A stretch of DNA of 64,000 nucleotides, from NCBI RefSeq assembly GCF_000242915.1, contig NZ_AFRZ01000001.1:992001-1056000 (forward strand). Direction: 5' to 3'. The notes under the pieces are model-generated. The model saw only the letters and a program-made list of their open reading frames with translations. It did no database searches and was not told the DNA's origin. The translations under genes and the position numbers were made by a program. Within the stretch, counting starts at the first letter, position 1. Every line of letters starts with the position of its first letter. Shown piece by piece: positions 53,353 through 62,648 of this stretch. The DNA comes from Sulfurimonas gotlandica GD1. Lineage in GTDB: Bacteria; Campylobacterota; Campylobacteria; Campylobacterales; Sulfurimonadaceae.

Positions 53353-54614
53353 GATGATTTTTTATGCCAAAAAATTGCATACATAAATATAAAGAAATAA
53401 CAGACTATACCAACTAAATATGCTGATTGCATATCACCAGTAATTTGCGCAACTTTACCAAAGGCAAGTGGAAGAATCGCTCCACCTGCTATTGCCATTA
53501 TAAGTAAAGCACTTCCCTGAGCTGTGTATTTACCAAGTCCTTCCAGTGCTAGAGGCCAGATGGTAGGCCATACAAGAGCGTTTGCAAAACCAAGAAGTGC
53601 AACAAAAGTAACTGTGTCTGGAAGTGTAGGTATGGAACTCCAACCCCATAAAATCTCAGATATCTCATGAGAAGTGTTTGAGCTGTAAGCAACTCCAAGT
53701 AAAAACAAAATCCCAACAAGAGCAGAACCTATAAGTGCTTTTTCTTGGGAGAGCAACTTAGGAATAAAAGCCACACCAACCAAATAACCAAAGACCATAA
53801 ATACCATCGTGTATGAAGTTAAAGCTGTTGCATTTTCAACTCCAAGACCTTGTGCATAAAGACCGATAGTATCACCTGCAATAACTTCTATACCTACATA
53901 GAAAAAGAGAGCTACAGCACCTAATACGACACGAGGAAAATGAAAAATCGTATCTTTATCGTAAGAGTCCTCTTTTTCAAATTCCAACTCAGGAATAAAT
54001 GAAAACTTCACGAAAATCATAAGTCCGATAAGAACCATTGCCATAATAAGATATGGGGCTATCAGCCTAGATGCAAGCTCTTTTGTGTCAACTAATGCCA
54101 GATTTTCTGATGAAAAAGATGTGATGTCTGAGAGGATTAAAGATGTAAAAAGTATAGGAACTAAGACTCCTGCACTCTTGTTTATAAGCCCCATGATAGA
54201 GATTCTCATAGCAGCGCTCTCTAATGGGCCAATCAAAACAACATAAGGATTTGAGGCTGTTTGAAGGATTGTAAGTCCAGTTCCCAAAGTAAAAAGTGCT
54301 ACTAAGAATATGATGAAGTTTGCACTAAGTGCCGCGGGAATAAAGAGTAGACTTCCTACAGCCATAACAGCTAAACCTATCACCATCCCATTTTTGTAAC
54401 CTGTTTTCTCCAGCACATGAGCCATTGGAAGAGCCATTACCGTGTAAGCTATATAAAAAGCAAATGTTACAAAGAGAGCTTGAAATTCATTTAAATCGCA
54501 GATGACTTTTAAAAATGGAATAAGTGAACCGTTTAACCAAGTTACAAAACCAAATATAAAAAATAAAATGCCGATTATTATCATTGCAAACGAATTAGTG
54601 TGATTTCTACGCAA
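53346..54614 (-). CDS. MFS sugar transporter, FHS family (FucP/GluP-like)
   Basis: A 422-residue inner-membrane proton- or sodium-linked sugar symporter with about 12 segments. FHS landmarks are FGFVTWLNGSLIPFLKVIC, FYIAYTVMALPMAHVLEKTG, LQTASNPYVVLIGP and AITLIQ-type region replaced by NALVWPTIWPLALEGLGKYT. Family members import fucose, glucose/galactose or GlcNAc. The gene overlaps the HAD phosphatase by 8 nt and the mutarotase by 7 nt, so the three are one operon. Confidence 0.88.
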   Translation of the reverse strand: MRRNHTNSFAMIIIGILFFIFGFVTWLNGSLIPFLKVICDLNEFQALFVTFAFYIAYTVMALPMAHVLEKTGYKNGMVIGLAVMAVGSLLFIPAALSANFIIFLVALFTLGTGLTILQTASNPYVVLIGPLESAAMRISIMGLINKSAGVLVPILFTSLILSDITSFSSENLALVDTKELASRLIAPYLIMAMVLIGLMIFVKFSFIPELEFEKEDSYDKDTIFHFPRVVLGAVALFFYVGIEVIAGDTIGLYAQGLGVENATALTSYTMVFMVFGYLVGVAFIPKLLSQEKALIGSALVGILFLLGVAYSSNTSHEISEILWGWSSIPTLPDTVTFVALLGFANALVWPTIWPLALEGLGKYTAQGSALLIMAIAGGAILPLAFGKVAQITGDMQSAYLVGIVCYFFIFMYAIFWHKKSSW

Positions 54615-55434
54615 ATTTTAATCCTTCGAGATATTTAGCAACTCCGTCTTCATCATTTGTGTGGGGAAGGATTATGTCTGCCTCACTTTTAACTTCCTCT
54701 TGTGCATTCGCCATTGCAACAGAAGTCGCCGCCAATTCAAACATACCCAAATCATTAAAATTATCACCAAATACAGTTAGCCTAGATAGATCAAATCCGC
54801 TGTACTCACTAACGCTTCTAATGCCATGAGCTTTGTCAGCATCTTTATGAAGAATAGTTAAAAAATAGCAGCCGACATAAGCCTCAGGTGCTAGGATAAA
54901 CTTCAAAGAATTTCCAAATATTTTCTCTAAAAGAGCTGCCAATTGACGAAGCAGTTTCTCTTCACCCATATAGACTATTTTAAAGTTATCATTCATTGCT
55001 CTGATATCTTTACATTCTTGCAAATTATCATCTTTTGCGTAGCGAGTAAGAACCTCTTTTTGATGTTCATTTAAAATGCTAGAATAAAGGAAAGCCTCAT
55101 TTAGATTATTATCTGCAAGTGCCAATACAAATGGATAGATGCCAAACTTTCCGCCCTCGTTTATAATAATATCGGCTACTTCTTTACTTATAAACTTAGT
55201 ATCTATTATCTTTTTATCCATAGTTGCAATCAGCGCGCCATCGAGAAGTATCATCGGAGCATTAATATGAATATTTTTTAAAAATTGTGCAGTTTTTTTG
55301 TATGTTCTTGCAGTTGCAACGCTCAAAATAGAATCTGTAGATTTTGAATTCCAAATAGTTTGAGTATAATCACTTATTGATAAATCAGTTTTCAAAAAAG
55401 TGTGGTCAAGGTCAGTTATATAAATATTTTTCAT
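54607..55434 (-). CDS. HAD-superfamily phosphatase, Cof/IIB type
   Basis: A 275-residue haloacid dehalogenase-type phosphatase. Motif I is ITDLDHTFL (nucleophile and acid Asp near residues 7 and 9), motif II the Thr/Ser in SVATAR, motif IV GDNFNDLGMFE. The IIB cap lies between. It is the first gene of the operon with a sugar transporter and mutarotase. A candidate for MurNAc 6-phosphate phosphatase (the MupP step of Pseudomonas), though MupP belongs to another HAD subgroup. Divergent from the SDR gene with a 32-nt gap. Confidence 0.82.
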   Translation of the reverse strand: MKNIYITDLDHTFLKTDLSISDYTQTIWNSKSTDSILSVATARTYKKTAQFLKNIHINAPMILLDGALIATMDKKIIDTKFISKEVADIIINEGGKFGIYPFVLALADNNLNEAFLYSSILNEHQKEVLTRYAKDDNLQECKDIRAMNDNFKIVYMGEEKLLRQLAALLEKIFGNSLKFILAPEAYVGCYFLTILHKDADKAHGIRSVSEYSGFDLSRLTVFGDNFNDLGMFELAATSVAMANAQEEVKSEADIILPHTNDEDGVAKYLEGLKFA

Positions 55435-55466
55435 GTTGAGATTATAACCAAAATAGGAAGAAATAG

Positions 55467-56162
55467 ATGAAAAGAGCAGTAGTAACGGGTGCGAGCAGCG
55501 GTATAGGCAAAGAGATAACTTTAAGGCTTTTAAAACTTGATTACGAAGTCATTGGCATCAGCAGAAGCATAACAGATGAAGATTTCAACAACCCATATTT
55601 CAAAGCTATGCAAGCAAATCTAGCAGATGAAAGCTCTACACTTGAAGTATGTAATTATCTAAAAAAAGAGAGTGTTGATATACTAATTAATTGTGCAGGT
55701 TTTGGCCGCTTTGAGCCACATGAAGAACTAAGTGCCAATACTATAACAAGTATGACATTCTTAAACCTTACAGCACCAATGCTTTTGACAAATGCCCTTC
55801 TTCGCTCTCTTAAAAAGAATGATGGATATCTTATAAATATCAACTCCATAGAAGCTATCAAAACTAGTAAATTTGCCGGAGTTTACTCTTCTACTAAAGC
55901 TGGTTTAAAAGCATTTAGCGATTCTCTTTTTGAAGAGACTAGAAAGAGCGGACTTAGTGTTACAAACATAAACCCGGATATGACTCAGACATCTTTTTAT
56001 GATGAACTGCGTTTTGATACAAGTGATAAAGAAGAAGAGAGATTACTGGCTTCTGATATAGCAGATGCTGTTGAGCACATCCTGACTATGAGAAAAGGTG
56101 CAGTCATAAGCGACTACACTATAAGAAGTTTAAAGTTTGGGATTTCTAAAAAAAGATTATGA
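55467..56162 (+). CDS. Short-chain dehydrogenase/reductase
   Basis: Classical SDR of 231 residues: dinucleotide motif TGASSGIGK at about 7-15, NCAGFGRF in place of NAG, catalytic Ser in NINSIEA and YSSTKAG with the Tyr and Lys of the active site. Substrate unknown. It starts after AGGAAG and is divergent from the HAD gene, converging with the flagellar genes. Confidence 0.88.
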   Translation: MKRAVVTGASSGIGKEITLRLLKLDYEVIGISRSITDEDFNNPYFKAMQANLADESSTLEVCNYLKKESVDILINCAGFGRFEPHEELSANTITSMTFLNLTAPMLLTNALLRSLKKNDGYLININSIEAIKTSKFAGVYSSTKAGLKAFSDSLFEETRKSGLSVTNINPDMTQTSFYDELRFDTSDKEEERLLASDIADAVEHILTMRKGAVISDYTIRSLKFGISKKRL

Positions 56163-56169
56163 TTTATTT

Positions 56170-56424
56170 CTAAAGTTTAATGTCTAGTTTATTTATTTTT
56201 TGTCGTTCAGTTGAGCGTAAAAAAGCTATGTTCTTCTTGATTTTACCCATAGAAATTTTAGTTTCATCTTGAAGTGTATGCAACATCTCTGTTGCTTCTC
56301 TTAAAAGATATATAGCTTGTTCAATATCTTTAGCATCACTAAGCTCTGGAATATCATTCATAAGCATATCCAGAGAGTCTGTATTTTTCTCTATTATAGC
56401 TATTTTAAGACTAGTGAGCCACAT
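56170..56424 (-). CDS. Small protein downstream of fliS, possible flagellar chaperone
   Basis: An 84-residue helical protein (LKIAIIEKNTDSLDMLMNDI, EATEMLHTLQDETKISMGKI). It overlaps the end of fliS by 14 nt, the position held by fliT in many genomes, and has a similar size and helix content, but no certain FliT signature can be seen. FliT is a chaperone for FliD, so the context is suggestive only. Confidence 0.5.
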   Translation of the reverse strand: MWLTSLKIAIIEKNTDSLDMLMNDIPELSDAKDIEQAIYLLREATEMLHTLQDETKISMGKIKKNIAFLRSTERQKINKLDIKL

Positions 56425-56785
56425 CGTTAGTTTCTCTCCATGCTTCTAAAAGAGCTTTGAAGACATTACTTACTTCATCTAGTTTATCTATATTATTCTC
56501 AGCACCCGCAGACGCTAAAAGTTGAATCTCATAGTTGTAAAGACCTTCTAAATACTCGGAAACGTCACCCTGCTCTGGATCTAGAATAGTAATAAGTTCT
56601 GTGATGATTGCAGTGGAACGATTAATCCAATAAACACGTTTTTCAATATTAAACTCTTTTATAGACTTTTTAGCCTGAGCATTAAAACGAAGAACACCCT
56701 CATAAAGCATCTCTATAAGTTTTGCCGGAGATTCAATTCCTACGTTGTTTTGTGCATAAATATTATGAGCGTTATTACCATACAT
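56411..56785 (-). CDS. fliS: Flagellar export chaperone FliS
   Basis: Binds flagellin and keeps it unfolded before export. The 124-residue helical bundle shows NNVGIESPAKLIEMLYEGVL and VYWINRSTAIITELITILDP. ATG 56785 is preferred: AGGA lies 6 nt upstream and the product begins at the family N-terminus. An in-frame ATG at 56824 lies near the predicted sigma-28 start point and has no ribosome site. It follows fliD. Confidence 0.92.
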   Translation of the reverse strand: MYGNNAHNIYAQNNVGIESPAKLIEMLYEGVLRFNAQAKKSIKEFNIEKRVYWINRSTAIITELITILDPEQGDVSEYLEGLYNYEIQLLASAGAENNIDKLDEVSNVFKALLEAWRETNDVAH

Positions 56786-56831
56786 GTCAGATCCTTTTAT
56801 ACCATCTTTGTTAATTTCTTTCATGGTAAAT

Positions 56832-56858
56832 ATATCGACAATTCAGATACTATGTTTA
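56832..56858 (-). promoter_or_regulatory. Sigma-28 (FliA) type promoter before fliS
   Basis: Minus strand TAAA (56858-56855), 15 nt, then GT plus CGATAT (56837-56832), against the consensus TAAA-N15-GCCGATAA. Start point expected near 56825, giving a leader of about 40 nt before ATG 56785. Confidence 0.65.
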
Positions 56859-56875
56859 GCTATTTTCTTATAAAT

Positions 56876-58252
56876 TTAACTATTTTGTGCTGCTGTTTGA
56901 GCATTTGCCATCTGAACGAACATTGATGAAGCAGAATTGATTCTACTTATCATTAAATCGTACGCAATAAACTGTTTTTTAAGAATTTCATACTTAGCAT
57001 CCAGTCTCTCAGTTGCTTTTGCTTTTCTGTCTTCAAGAGAGCTAATAGTTTCAGATATAGAATCTTTAAATTGATCAAGAGTTGCATTATATTTTGTATA
57101 CTCTTCAACTTTTGCAGAGAACTCTGTAAAAGCACCATCAACAGTAGTTGTAGTTCCATCACCGTTATCAAAGTCTCCACCAGCAAAGAAAATCTCTACA
57201 TTTGAAGAATTTTCATCCATTTTAGTTTCTAAAACAGTCTTATCAAGTGTCATTGTCCCAGATTTATCAACATCAAATCCATAATCAAGCAAACTGCCTA
57301 CACCACCGCCAATACTACCTATCATATCTTCGATTGCTCTTTTCATATTCTTGATAGTACTCTCACCAGAGAAGATTCCTCTCTCGTCACTGTCAGTACT
57401 AGGTTTTGTCATCTTATCTAGTTCTGTTATAGTAGCATTATATTTTTCTACAAAACTATCAAACTTAGACAGAATATTTTCACGATCTTGTTGAACACTA
57501 ACATCTGTTGAACCTGTTGCTTGCAGGGTGATTTTCAAACCTGTGATCAAATCATCTACTTGATTACTAGTTCTGGAAATTGCCTGACCATTAAATGTAA
57601 AAGCTGCATTCACGCCGCTTTGAATAGCAACTGCATCAAAATCAGTACTTAATTTTGAATCAATTGTACCTGTTACATCGGTAATGGTAATATTTTGTGT
57701 TGTACCTGTATCTGCTGAACTTATAAATAGTCTAAAATCACTTGCTCCAATTTGTACAACAGTAGCATCAACCTTATCTCCCGCCACATCATTTATCAGA
57801 TTTTTTAACTCTTTTAATGTAGTAGTAGCAGTATAATCAATCGCAAAGTCTTGACCATCGATATTTAAGTTAATCTGTCCAGCTCCGCCAGAGACTAAAT
57901 CATCTTCACTACCAAATGATCCAGATTGTTCTATTTGCTTTGTAGCTAATGTCGTAACATTTAAAGTAAAATCCTGAATATCACTATTTGCAGCTGCTGT
58001 TACAGCAACGGATGAACCGGTAAGGGTTGTTTTTCTCTCATCATAAAGCGACTGACTTTTAATCTCATTAATACTGTCAATAAGGTTTGTCATACTCGCA
58101 TCTATAAGTGCTAAAGCATCTTTTTTATCACCCTCATTAGCTAAGCTCAATGTTATCGGTGTAATCTGCCCTCCCTCATCAGCAGCTCTAAGTTGGTCTA
58201 AGACATCCTGAGTTAAAATACTTGAACCCACACCTACTGAACTAATACCCAT
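56876..58252 (-). CDS. fliD: Flagellar hook-associated protein 2 (filament cap) FliD
   Basis: Caps the growing flagellar filament and guides flagellin folding. The 458 residues start MGISSVGVGSSILTQDVLDQ and follow the FliD plan: N-terminal coiled region, a central variable domain (about 75-250), and a C-terminal coiled region (about 380-458) ending SRINSASSMFVQMANAQT. N- and C-terminal coiled coils pair in the capping pentamer. No flaG precedes it. fliS follows after a 51-nt gap (to its own promoter). Confidence 0.93.
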   Translation of the reverse strand: MGISSVGVGSSILTQDVLDQLRAADEGGQITPITLSLANEGDKKDALALIDASMTNLIDSINEIKSQSLYDERKTTLTGSSVAVTAAANSDIQDFTLNVTTLATKQIEQSGSFGSEDDLVSGGAGQINLNIDGQDFAIDYTATTTLKELKNLINDVAGDKVDATVVQIGASDFRLFISSADTGTTQNITITDVTGTIDSKLSTDFDAVAIQSGVNAAFTFNGQAISRTSNQVDDLITGLKITLQATGSTDVSVQQDRENILSKFDSFVEKYNATITELDKMTKPSTDSDERGIFSGESTIKNMKRAIEDMIGSIGGGVGSLLDYGFDVDKSGTMTLDKTVLETKMDENSSNVEIFFAGGDFDNGDGTTTTVDGAFTEFSAKVEEYTKYNATLDQFKDSISETISSLEDRKAKATERLDAKYEILKKQFIAYDLMISRINSASSMFVQMANAQTAAQNS

Positions 58253-58306
58253 GACAAATCCTTTTTGACCAATAATCTTTCATTATTATAATATTTCTTA
58301 ACTATT

Positions 58307-58333
58307 AAATCGGCAAATAATATTATTTATTTA
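58307..58333 (-). promoter_or_regulatory. Sigma-28 (FliA) type promoter before fliD
   Basis: Minus strand TAAA (58333-58330), 15 nt, then GCCGATTT (58314-58307), a close match to TAAA-N15-GCCGATAA. It would start transcription about 50 nt before the fliD ATG. A TATAAT (rc at 58288-58293 region) could serve as an alternative -10 box. Confidence 0.7.
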
Positions 58334-58380
58334 GTAAAAATTATAAGATTTTCACTGGTACTATTTTTGCTAGTCTTTCC

Positions 58381-58407
58381 TAAAGAAAAGGCTCATTAAG
58401 TCGATAT
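58381..58407 (+). promoter_or_regulatory. Sigma-28 (FliA) type promoter before the legionaminic acid genes
   Basis: Plus strand TAAA (58381-58384), 15 nt, then GT plus CGATAT (58402-58407). Start near 58414 gives a 24-nt leader to ATG 58438. A TATAAT at 58418-58423 would give an almost leaderless message and is a poorer choice. Confidence 0.65.
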
Positions 58408-58437
58408 GCTAACAATATATAATCATAAAGTTAAATA

Positions 58438-59478
58438 ATGCACGAAATAAGTATTGAAAATAGAAAAATTGGCATTAGCTATCCCCCTCTGGTCATTGTC
58501 GAGATAGGTATTAACCACAAAGGTAATTTGAATACTGCTTTTGAGATGGTTGATGCTGCTTACGGTGCCGGTGCTGAAATAATAAAACATCAAACTCATA
58601 TAGTCGAAGATGAGATGAGCAAAGAAGCAAAAAAAGTCATACCTGCTAATGCAGACATTTCAATCTATGACATAATGAAAGAGTGTGCTCTAAGTGAAGA
58701 AGATGAGATAAAATTAAAAGATTATGTTGAATCAAAAGGTATGATATTTATCAGTACTCCATTTTCAAGAGCAGCTGCAGATAGACTAGAGAGAATGGGT
58801 GTAAAAGCATATAAAATAGGCTCAGGAGAGTGTAATAACTATCCATTGATTGAACATATCGCTTCATTTGGAAAGCCTATGATAGTCAGCACAGGGATGA
58901 ATGACATTAGCTCTATAAGAAAAACTGTTGAGATTCTACAAAACAATAAAATCCCTTTTGCTCTGCTTCACACAACCAACCTCTACCCTACTCCATCACA
59001 CTTAGTAAGACTTGGAGCAATGCAAGAACTTATGAAAGAGTTTCCAGAAACTATAATAGGACTTTCAGATCATACTACTTCAAACTTGGCATGTTTTGCT
59101 GCAACAGCACTTGGTGCTTCTATCTTAGAGAGGCACTTTACAGACAGTATGAGCAGAACTGGTCCTGATATTGTGAATTCTATGGATCCTAAAGCTCTTA
59201 GTGAGTTGATTGAGGGAAGTGCTGAGATAGTAAAAATGCGTGGCGGAAAGAAAGAAGCTGCTGCAGAAGAACAGGTCACTATAGACTTTGCATTTGCAAC
59301 TGTCGTTACAATTAAGCCTGTAAAAAAAGGTGAGACTTTTACAAAAGACAATATTTGGGTAAAAAGACCTGGTACAGGGGAAATAAGAGCTGAACACTAC
59401 AATGATGTACTTGGCAAGACAGCAACAAGTGACATAAACTTTGATGAGCATCTCTCATGGAGTGATATTAATGAGTAA
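58438..59478 (+). CDS. legI: N-acetylneuraminate/legionaminic acid synthase (NeuB/LegI family)
   Basis: Condenses a 6-carbon amino sugar with phosphoenolpyruvate to form a nonulosonic acid. The 346 residues hold a TIM barrel at about 15-280 ([65 protein letters not shown]) and a C-terminal SAF domain at about 285-340 ([19 protein letters not shown]). Sialic, pseudaminic and legionaminic acid synthases are close; legG and ptmE nearby favour legionaminic acid. It opens the operon. Confidence 0.87.
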   Translation: MHEISIENRKIGISYPPLVIVEIGINHKGNLNTAFEMVDAAYGAGAEIIKHQTHIVEDEMSKEAKKVIPANADISIYDIMKECALSEEDEIKLKDYVESKGMIFISTPFSRAAADRLERMGVKAYKIGSGECNNYPLIEHIASFGKPMIVSTGMNDISSIRKTVEILQNNKIPFALLHTTNLYPTPSHLVRLGAMQELMKEFPETIIGLSDHTTSNLACFAATALGASILERHFTDSMSRTGPDIVNSMDPKALSELIEGSAEIVKMRGGKKEAAAEEQVTIDFAFATVVTIKPVKKGETFTKDNIWVKRPGTGEIRAEHYNDVLGKTATSDINFDEHLSWSDINE

Positions 59479-60661
59479 TATCTTAGAGTTGATAGGCAGG
59501 GAAAAAGAGCTTTTTTCATCTGACATATCAACCCATGAAGAGAAACTAAAATCTACAGTCTCGTCTTCAAGCTTTTTGGTAATCGGCGGAGCAGGTTCTA
59601 TCGGTCAGGCGGTTGTAAAAGAGATATTTAAAAGAAACCCTAAGAAACTTCATGTTGTAGATATAAGCGAGAACAACATGGTTGAACTGGTTCGTGATAT
59701 ACGAAGTTCTTTTGGTTATATTGATGGAGATTTTAGAACTTTTGCTCTTGATATTGGGAGTGTAGAGTATGATGCATTTATACACTCTGATGGAAAGTAT
59801 GATTATGTACTAAACCTATCTGCTCTCAAACATGTTAGAAGTGAAGAAGACCAGTACACACTTATGCGGATGATAGACGTAAACATCTTTAACACTGACA
59901 AAACACTAGCTCAAGCCATACAAAAACGCACTAAAAAATACTTCTGTGTCTCAACCGACAAAGCAGCTAACCCTGTAAATATGATGGGTGCAAGCAAAAG
60001 AATTATGGAGATGTTTTTGATGCGCAGAAGCAAATACATAAAAATCTCTACAGCAAGATTTGCGAATGTTGCATTTTCAGACGGAAGTCTGCTTCATGGC
60101 TTTAACCAACGCATCGAAAAAAGACAACCCATAGTAGCTCCAAATGATATTAAACGATACTTTGTTACTCCAAAAGAGAGTGGTGAGTTATGTTTGATGT
60201 CTTGTATCTTCGGTCAAAATCGTGATATATTTTTTCCTAAACTCAGTGAGGATCTGCATCTTATATCTTTTGCAGATATCGCAGTCAAATATCTAAAAGC
60301 TAAAGGCTATGAACCTTATCTTTGCTCTAGTGAAGATGAAGCTAGAGAGTTAGCTAAAACACTTCCAAGTGAAGGAAAGTGGCCCTGTATGTTTACATCT
60401 AGTGATACAACAGGTGAAAAAGATTTTGAAGAGTTTTATACTAAGAATGAAACTCTAGATATGGAGAAGTTTAACAACTTAGGCATCATCAAAAATGAAC
60501 CAATATTTGATGATATCAAACTAAACTACTTCACTCAAAAGATAAGAGAGTTTAAACAGAGATTATCTTGGTCAAAAGAGGATATTGTTGAAGAGTTTTT
60601 CAAACTGATTCCAGACTTTGCTCATAAAGAGATCGGTAAATACCTTGATTCAAAGATGTAA
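59471..60661 (+). CDS. Nucleotide-sugar 4,6-dehydratase, CapD/FlaA1-like
   Basis: NAD-dependent dehydratase/epimerase of 396 residues. Rossmann motif [29 protein letters not shown] and the active-site region [20 protein letters not shown] (Met where Tyr of classical SDRs sits, as usual in this subgroup) are present, and [15 protein letters not shown] follows. A C-terminal extension (about 300-396) is longer than in PseB. It could make the 4-keto-6-deoxy sugar for legionaminic acid. ATG 59471 is preferred, overlapping the legI stop by 8 nt; a frame from 59441 reads back into legI. Confidence 0.8.
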   Translation: MSNILELIGREKELFSSDISTHEEKLKSTVSSSSFLVIGGAGSIGQAVVKEIFKRNPKKLHVVDISENNMVELVRDIRSSFGYIDGDFRTFALDIGSVEYDAFIHSDGKYDYVLNLSALKHVRSEEDQYTLMRMIDVNIFNTDKTLAQAIQKRTKKYFCVSTDKAANPVNMMGASKRIMEMFLMRRSKYIKISTARFANVAFSDGSLLHGFNQRIEKRQPIVAPNDIKRYFVTPKESGELCLMSCIFGQNRDIFFPKLSEDLHLISFADIAVKYLKAKGYEPYLCSSEDEARELAKTLPSEGKWPCMFTSSDTTGEKDFEEFYTKNETLDMEKFNNLGIIKNEPIFDDIKLNYFTQKIREFKQRLSWSKEDIVEEFFKLIPDFAHKEIGKYLDSKM

Positions 60662-60679
60662 GAAAAGGAAAACTACAAA

Positions 60680-61813
60680 ATGAAAATATTAACACTTGTT
60701 GAGAGACGAGCAGACTACTCTAGAATGAGGCCAATACTAAAAGAGCTATACATAGATCCTTTCTTTGATGTACACTTGGTAGTTACTGGCATCTGTCTTC
60801 TTGATATTCATGGTAGTGATATTGATTACATCAAAGAAGATGGATTTAAGATAAACGCACAGCTTGAAATGTTCGAGCCAAACACGAGAAATACAAATGC
60901 TTCTATGGTTAAAGCCCTAAGCAAAATCATGAGTTCTATGACTGATGAACTTGAAAAAATCAAACCTGATCTAGTTCTTACAGGTTTTGACATAGGTGCG
61001 AACCTAGCTACAACTATTGCAGCAGCCCATATGAATATACCCGTAGCTCACATACAAGGCGGTGAGGTGACTGGAAGTATTGATGAAAGCATCAGACACG
61101 CAATGAGTAAATTTGCTCATATTCACTTTCCTGCGACTGAAGATGCAAGGCAAAGATTAATTAGACTAGGTGAAAACCCGGACTATGTTTTTAATGTCGG
61201 CTGTCCATCAATCGACACAATCGTGCAGACTCCTCTCATAGACAAAAGTATATTGGAGAAAAAATTTAATATTGACTTTTCAAAACCAACTATTTTACTT
61301 ATCCAGCATCCAGTAACAACTGAAAGTTCTGAATCAAAAAGACAGATTTTAAACACTATAGAAGTTATTAAAGACTTAGGTGTTCAAGCTCTTGTAGCTC
61401 TTCCCAACAATGATGCGGGATCTTCAGATATTATAGATGAAATTAAAAACTCTGGACTTAGCTGGTACCCTAGTCTCTCAACAGAGGAGTTCATAAATGT
61501 TTATAGAAACATCTGGGCGATTGTAGGAAACTCTAGCTCAGGGATTCATGAATCTTCTACATTTGGAATACCTGCTGTAAACATAGGTACAAGACAACAA
61601 GACAGGGAAAGAGCAGATAATGTAATAGACGTATCATACGACAAAGCAGATATCAAAGCAGGTATAGAAAAAGCACTCTTTGATGCTGATACAAGAGAAA
61701 AAGCTAAACATACGCATAATCCATACGGAGAAGGTGAGTCTGCGAAAGAGATAGTAAAGGTATTAAAAACTGTCTCACTTGAGGGCATAGTTCAAAAGAG
61801 ATTTTATGAGTAG
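60680..61813 (+). CDS. legG: Nucleotide-sugar 2-epimerase (hydrolysing), LegG/NeuC family
   Basis: Hydrolyses and epimerises a GDP- or UDP-linked diamino sugar to the free 2,4-diacetamido mannose derivative that LegI uses. The 377 residues of the GT-B fold show LTLVERRADYSRMRPILKEL, HIQGGEVTGSIDESIRHAMS, HFPATEDARQRL, the catalytic region VGNSSSGIHESSTFGIPAVN and GTRQQDRE. These closely match NeuC/LegG enzymes. AGAAAAGGAA gives a good ribosome site. It overlaps the next gene by 8 nt. Confidence 0.9.
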   Translation: MKILTLVERRADYSRMRPILKELYIDPFFDVHLVVTGICLLDIHGSDIDYIKEDGFKINAQLEMFEPNTRNTNASMVKALSKIMSSMTDELEKIKPDLVLTGFDIGANLATTIAAAHMNIPVAHIQGGEVTGSIDESIRHAMSKFAHIHFPATEDARQRLIRLGENPDYVFNVGCPSIDTIVQTPLIDKSILEKKFNIDFSKPTILLIQHPVTTESSESKRQILNTIEVIKDLGVQALVALPNNDAGSSDIIDEIKNSGLSWYPSLSTEEFINVYRNIWAIVGNSSSGIHESSTFGIPAVNIGTRQQDRERADNVIDVSYDKADIKAGIEKALFDADTREKAKHTHNPYGEGESAKEIVKVLKTVSLEGIVQKRFYE

Positions 61814-62648
61814 TATCCTAATTTTAGGAGCAAGTGGATTACTTGGTCGGACTTTAGTAGATTTTTTTAAAGATAAAAATCATACAATAGGTGTGCTAAG
61901 TAGAAATCCAATACACTATACAGAACCAAATATAGAAGTTCATAGTGTTGATATACTAGAGTATAACTCACTAGATTCTGTAATACAGAAGTATAAAACT
62001 ATCATCAACTGTACTGGTCAAATCACAAACCCTATCAACCTCTCTCTTTTATTAAATACAGATGGAATAAGCAATATCGTAAAAGCTGTAAAAAAGCATG
62101 ATAAAAGGCTAATACATATCTCTTCTGTAGCAGTTTACGGTGAAGCTGAGTATGTTAATGAAGAAAGCCACATAAACCCACAAACTCCTTATGGAAGCTT
62201 CAAATATTTCTCAGAGTATATAGTCAAAAGCAATTTAAAAAACTACTCTATTTTAAGAGTGTCAAATCTATTTGGAAAGCATCAGGAAAAAGGAATCATT
62301 AATTATCTAACAAAAAGTTATTTAAATAATACTCCTAATGTACATTTTAATAATGATGGCAGTTTAAAACGCTACTATTTGCATATAAAAGATTTATCGT
62401 CAATTATCAATGAAATAATGAAGATAAACCTTAGTGGTACTTATAATATTATTGGCAGTGAATGCTTAAATATAAAAGAGTTGGTTAAAAGATTTGAAGA
62501 TATTTTAAACTACAAATATTTTGTAAACTATTCAGAGGATTTGGCTATAGAGAACATAGACAAGATAGATGATTCTAAAATCAAAAGTATTACAGATACT
62601 ACGCCTAAAGTCGATATGAATAAGTACATAGAGGAGCTCAAGCGATGA
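61806..62648 (+). CDS. NAD-dependent epimerase/dehydratase (extended SDR)
   Basis: A 280-residue nucleotide-sugar-modifying SDR: LILGASGLLGRTLVDFF at the start, INCTGQITNP, SSVAVYGEAEYVNE, the YGSFKYFSE active-site Tyr and Lys, and LRVSNLFGKHQ. It lies between legG and ptmE with overlaps of 8 and 4 nt on the two sides. Its substrate is not obvious; a role in making a legionaminic acid derivative or a second sugar is inferred from position. Confidence 0.8.
   Translation: MSSILILGASGLLGRTLVDFFKDKNHTIGVLSRNPIHYTEPNIEVHSVDILEYNSLDSVIQKYKTIINCTGQITNPINLSLLLNTDGISNIVKAVKKHDKRLIHISSVAVYGEAEYVNEESHINPQTPYGSFKYFSEYIVKSNLKNYSILRVSNLFGKHQEKGIINYLTKSYLNNTPNVHFNNDGSLKRYYLHIKDLSSIINEIMKINLSGTYNIIGSECLNIKELVKRFEDILNYKYFVNYSEDLAIENIDKIDDSKIKSITDTTPKVDMNKYIEELKR

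Noticed and set aside
59070-59451. Two minus-strand frames of 93 and 108 residues inside legI
   Set aside because: Both mirror the legI coding strand, overlap one another and have no start signals.
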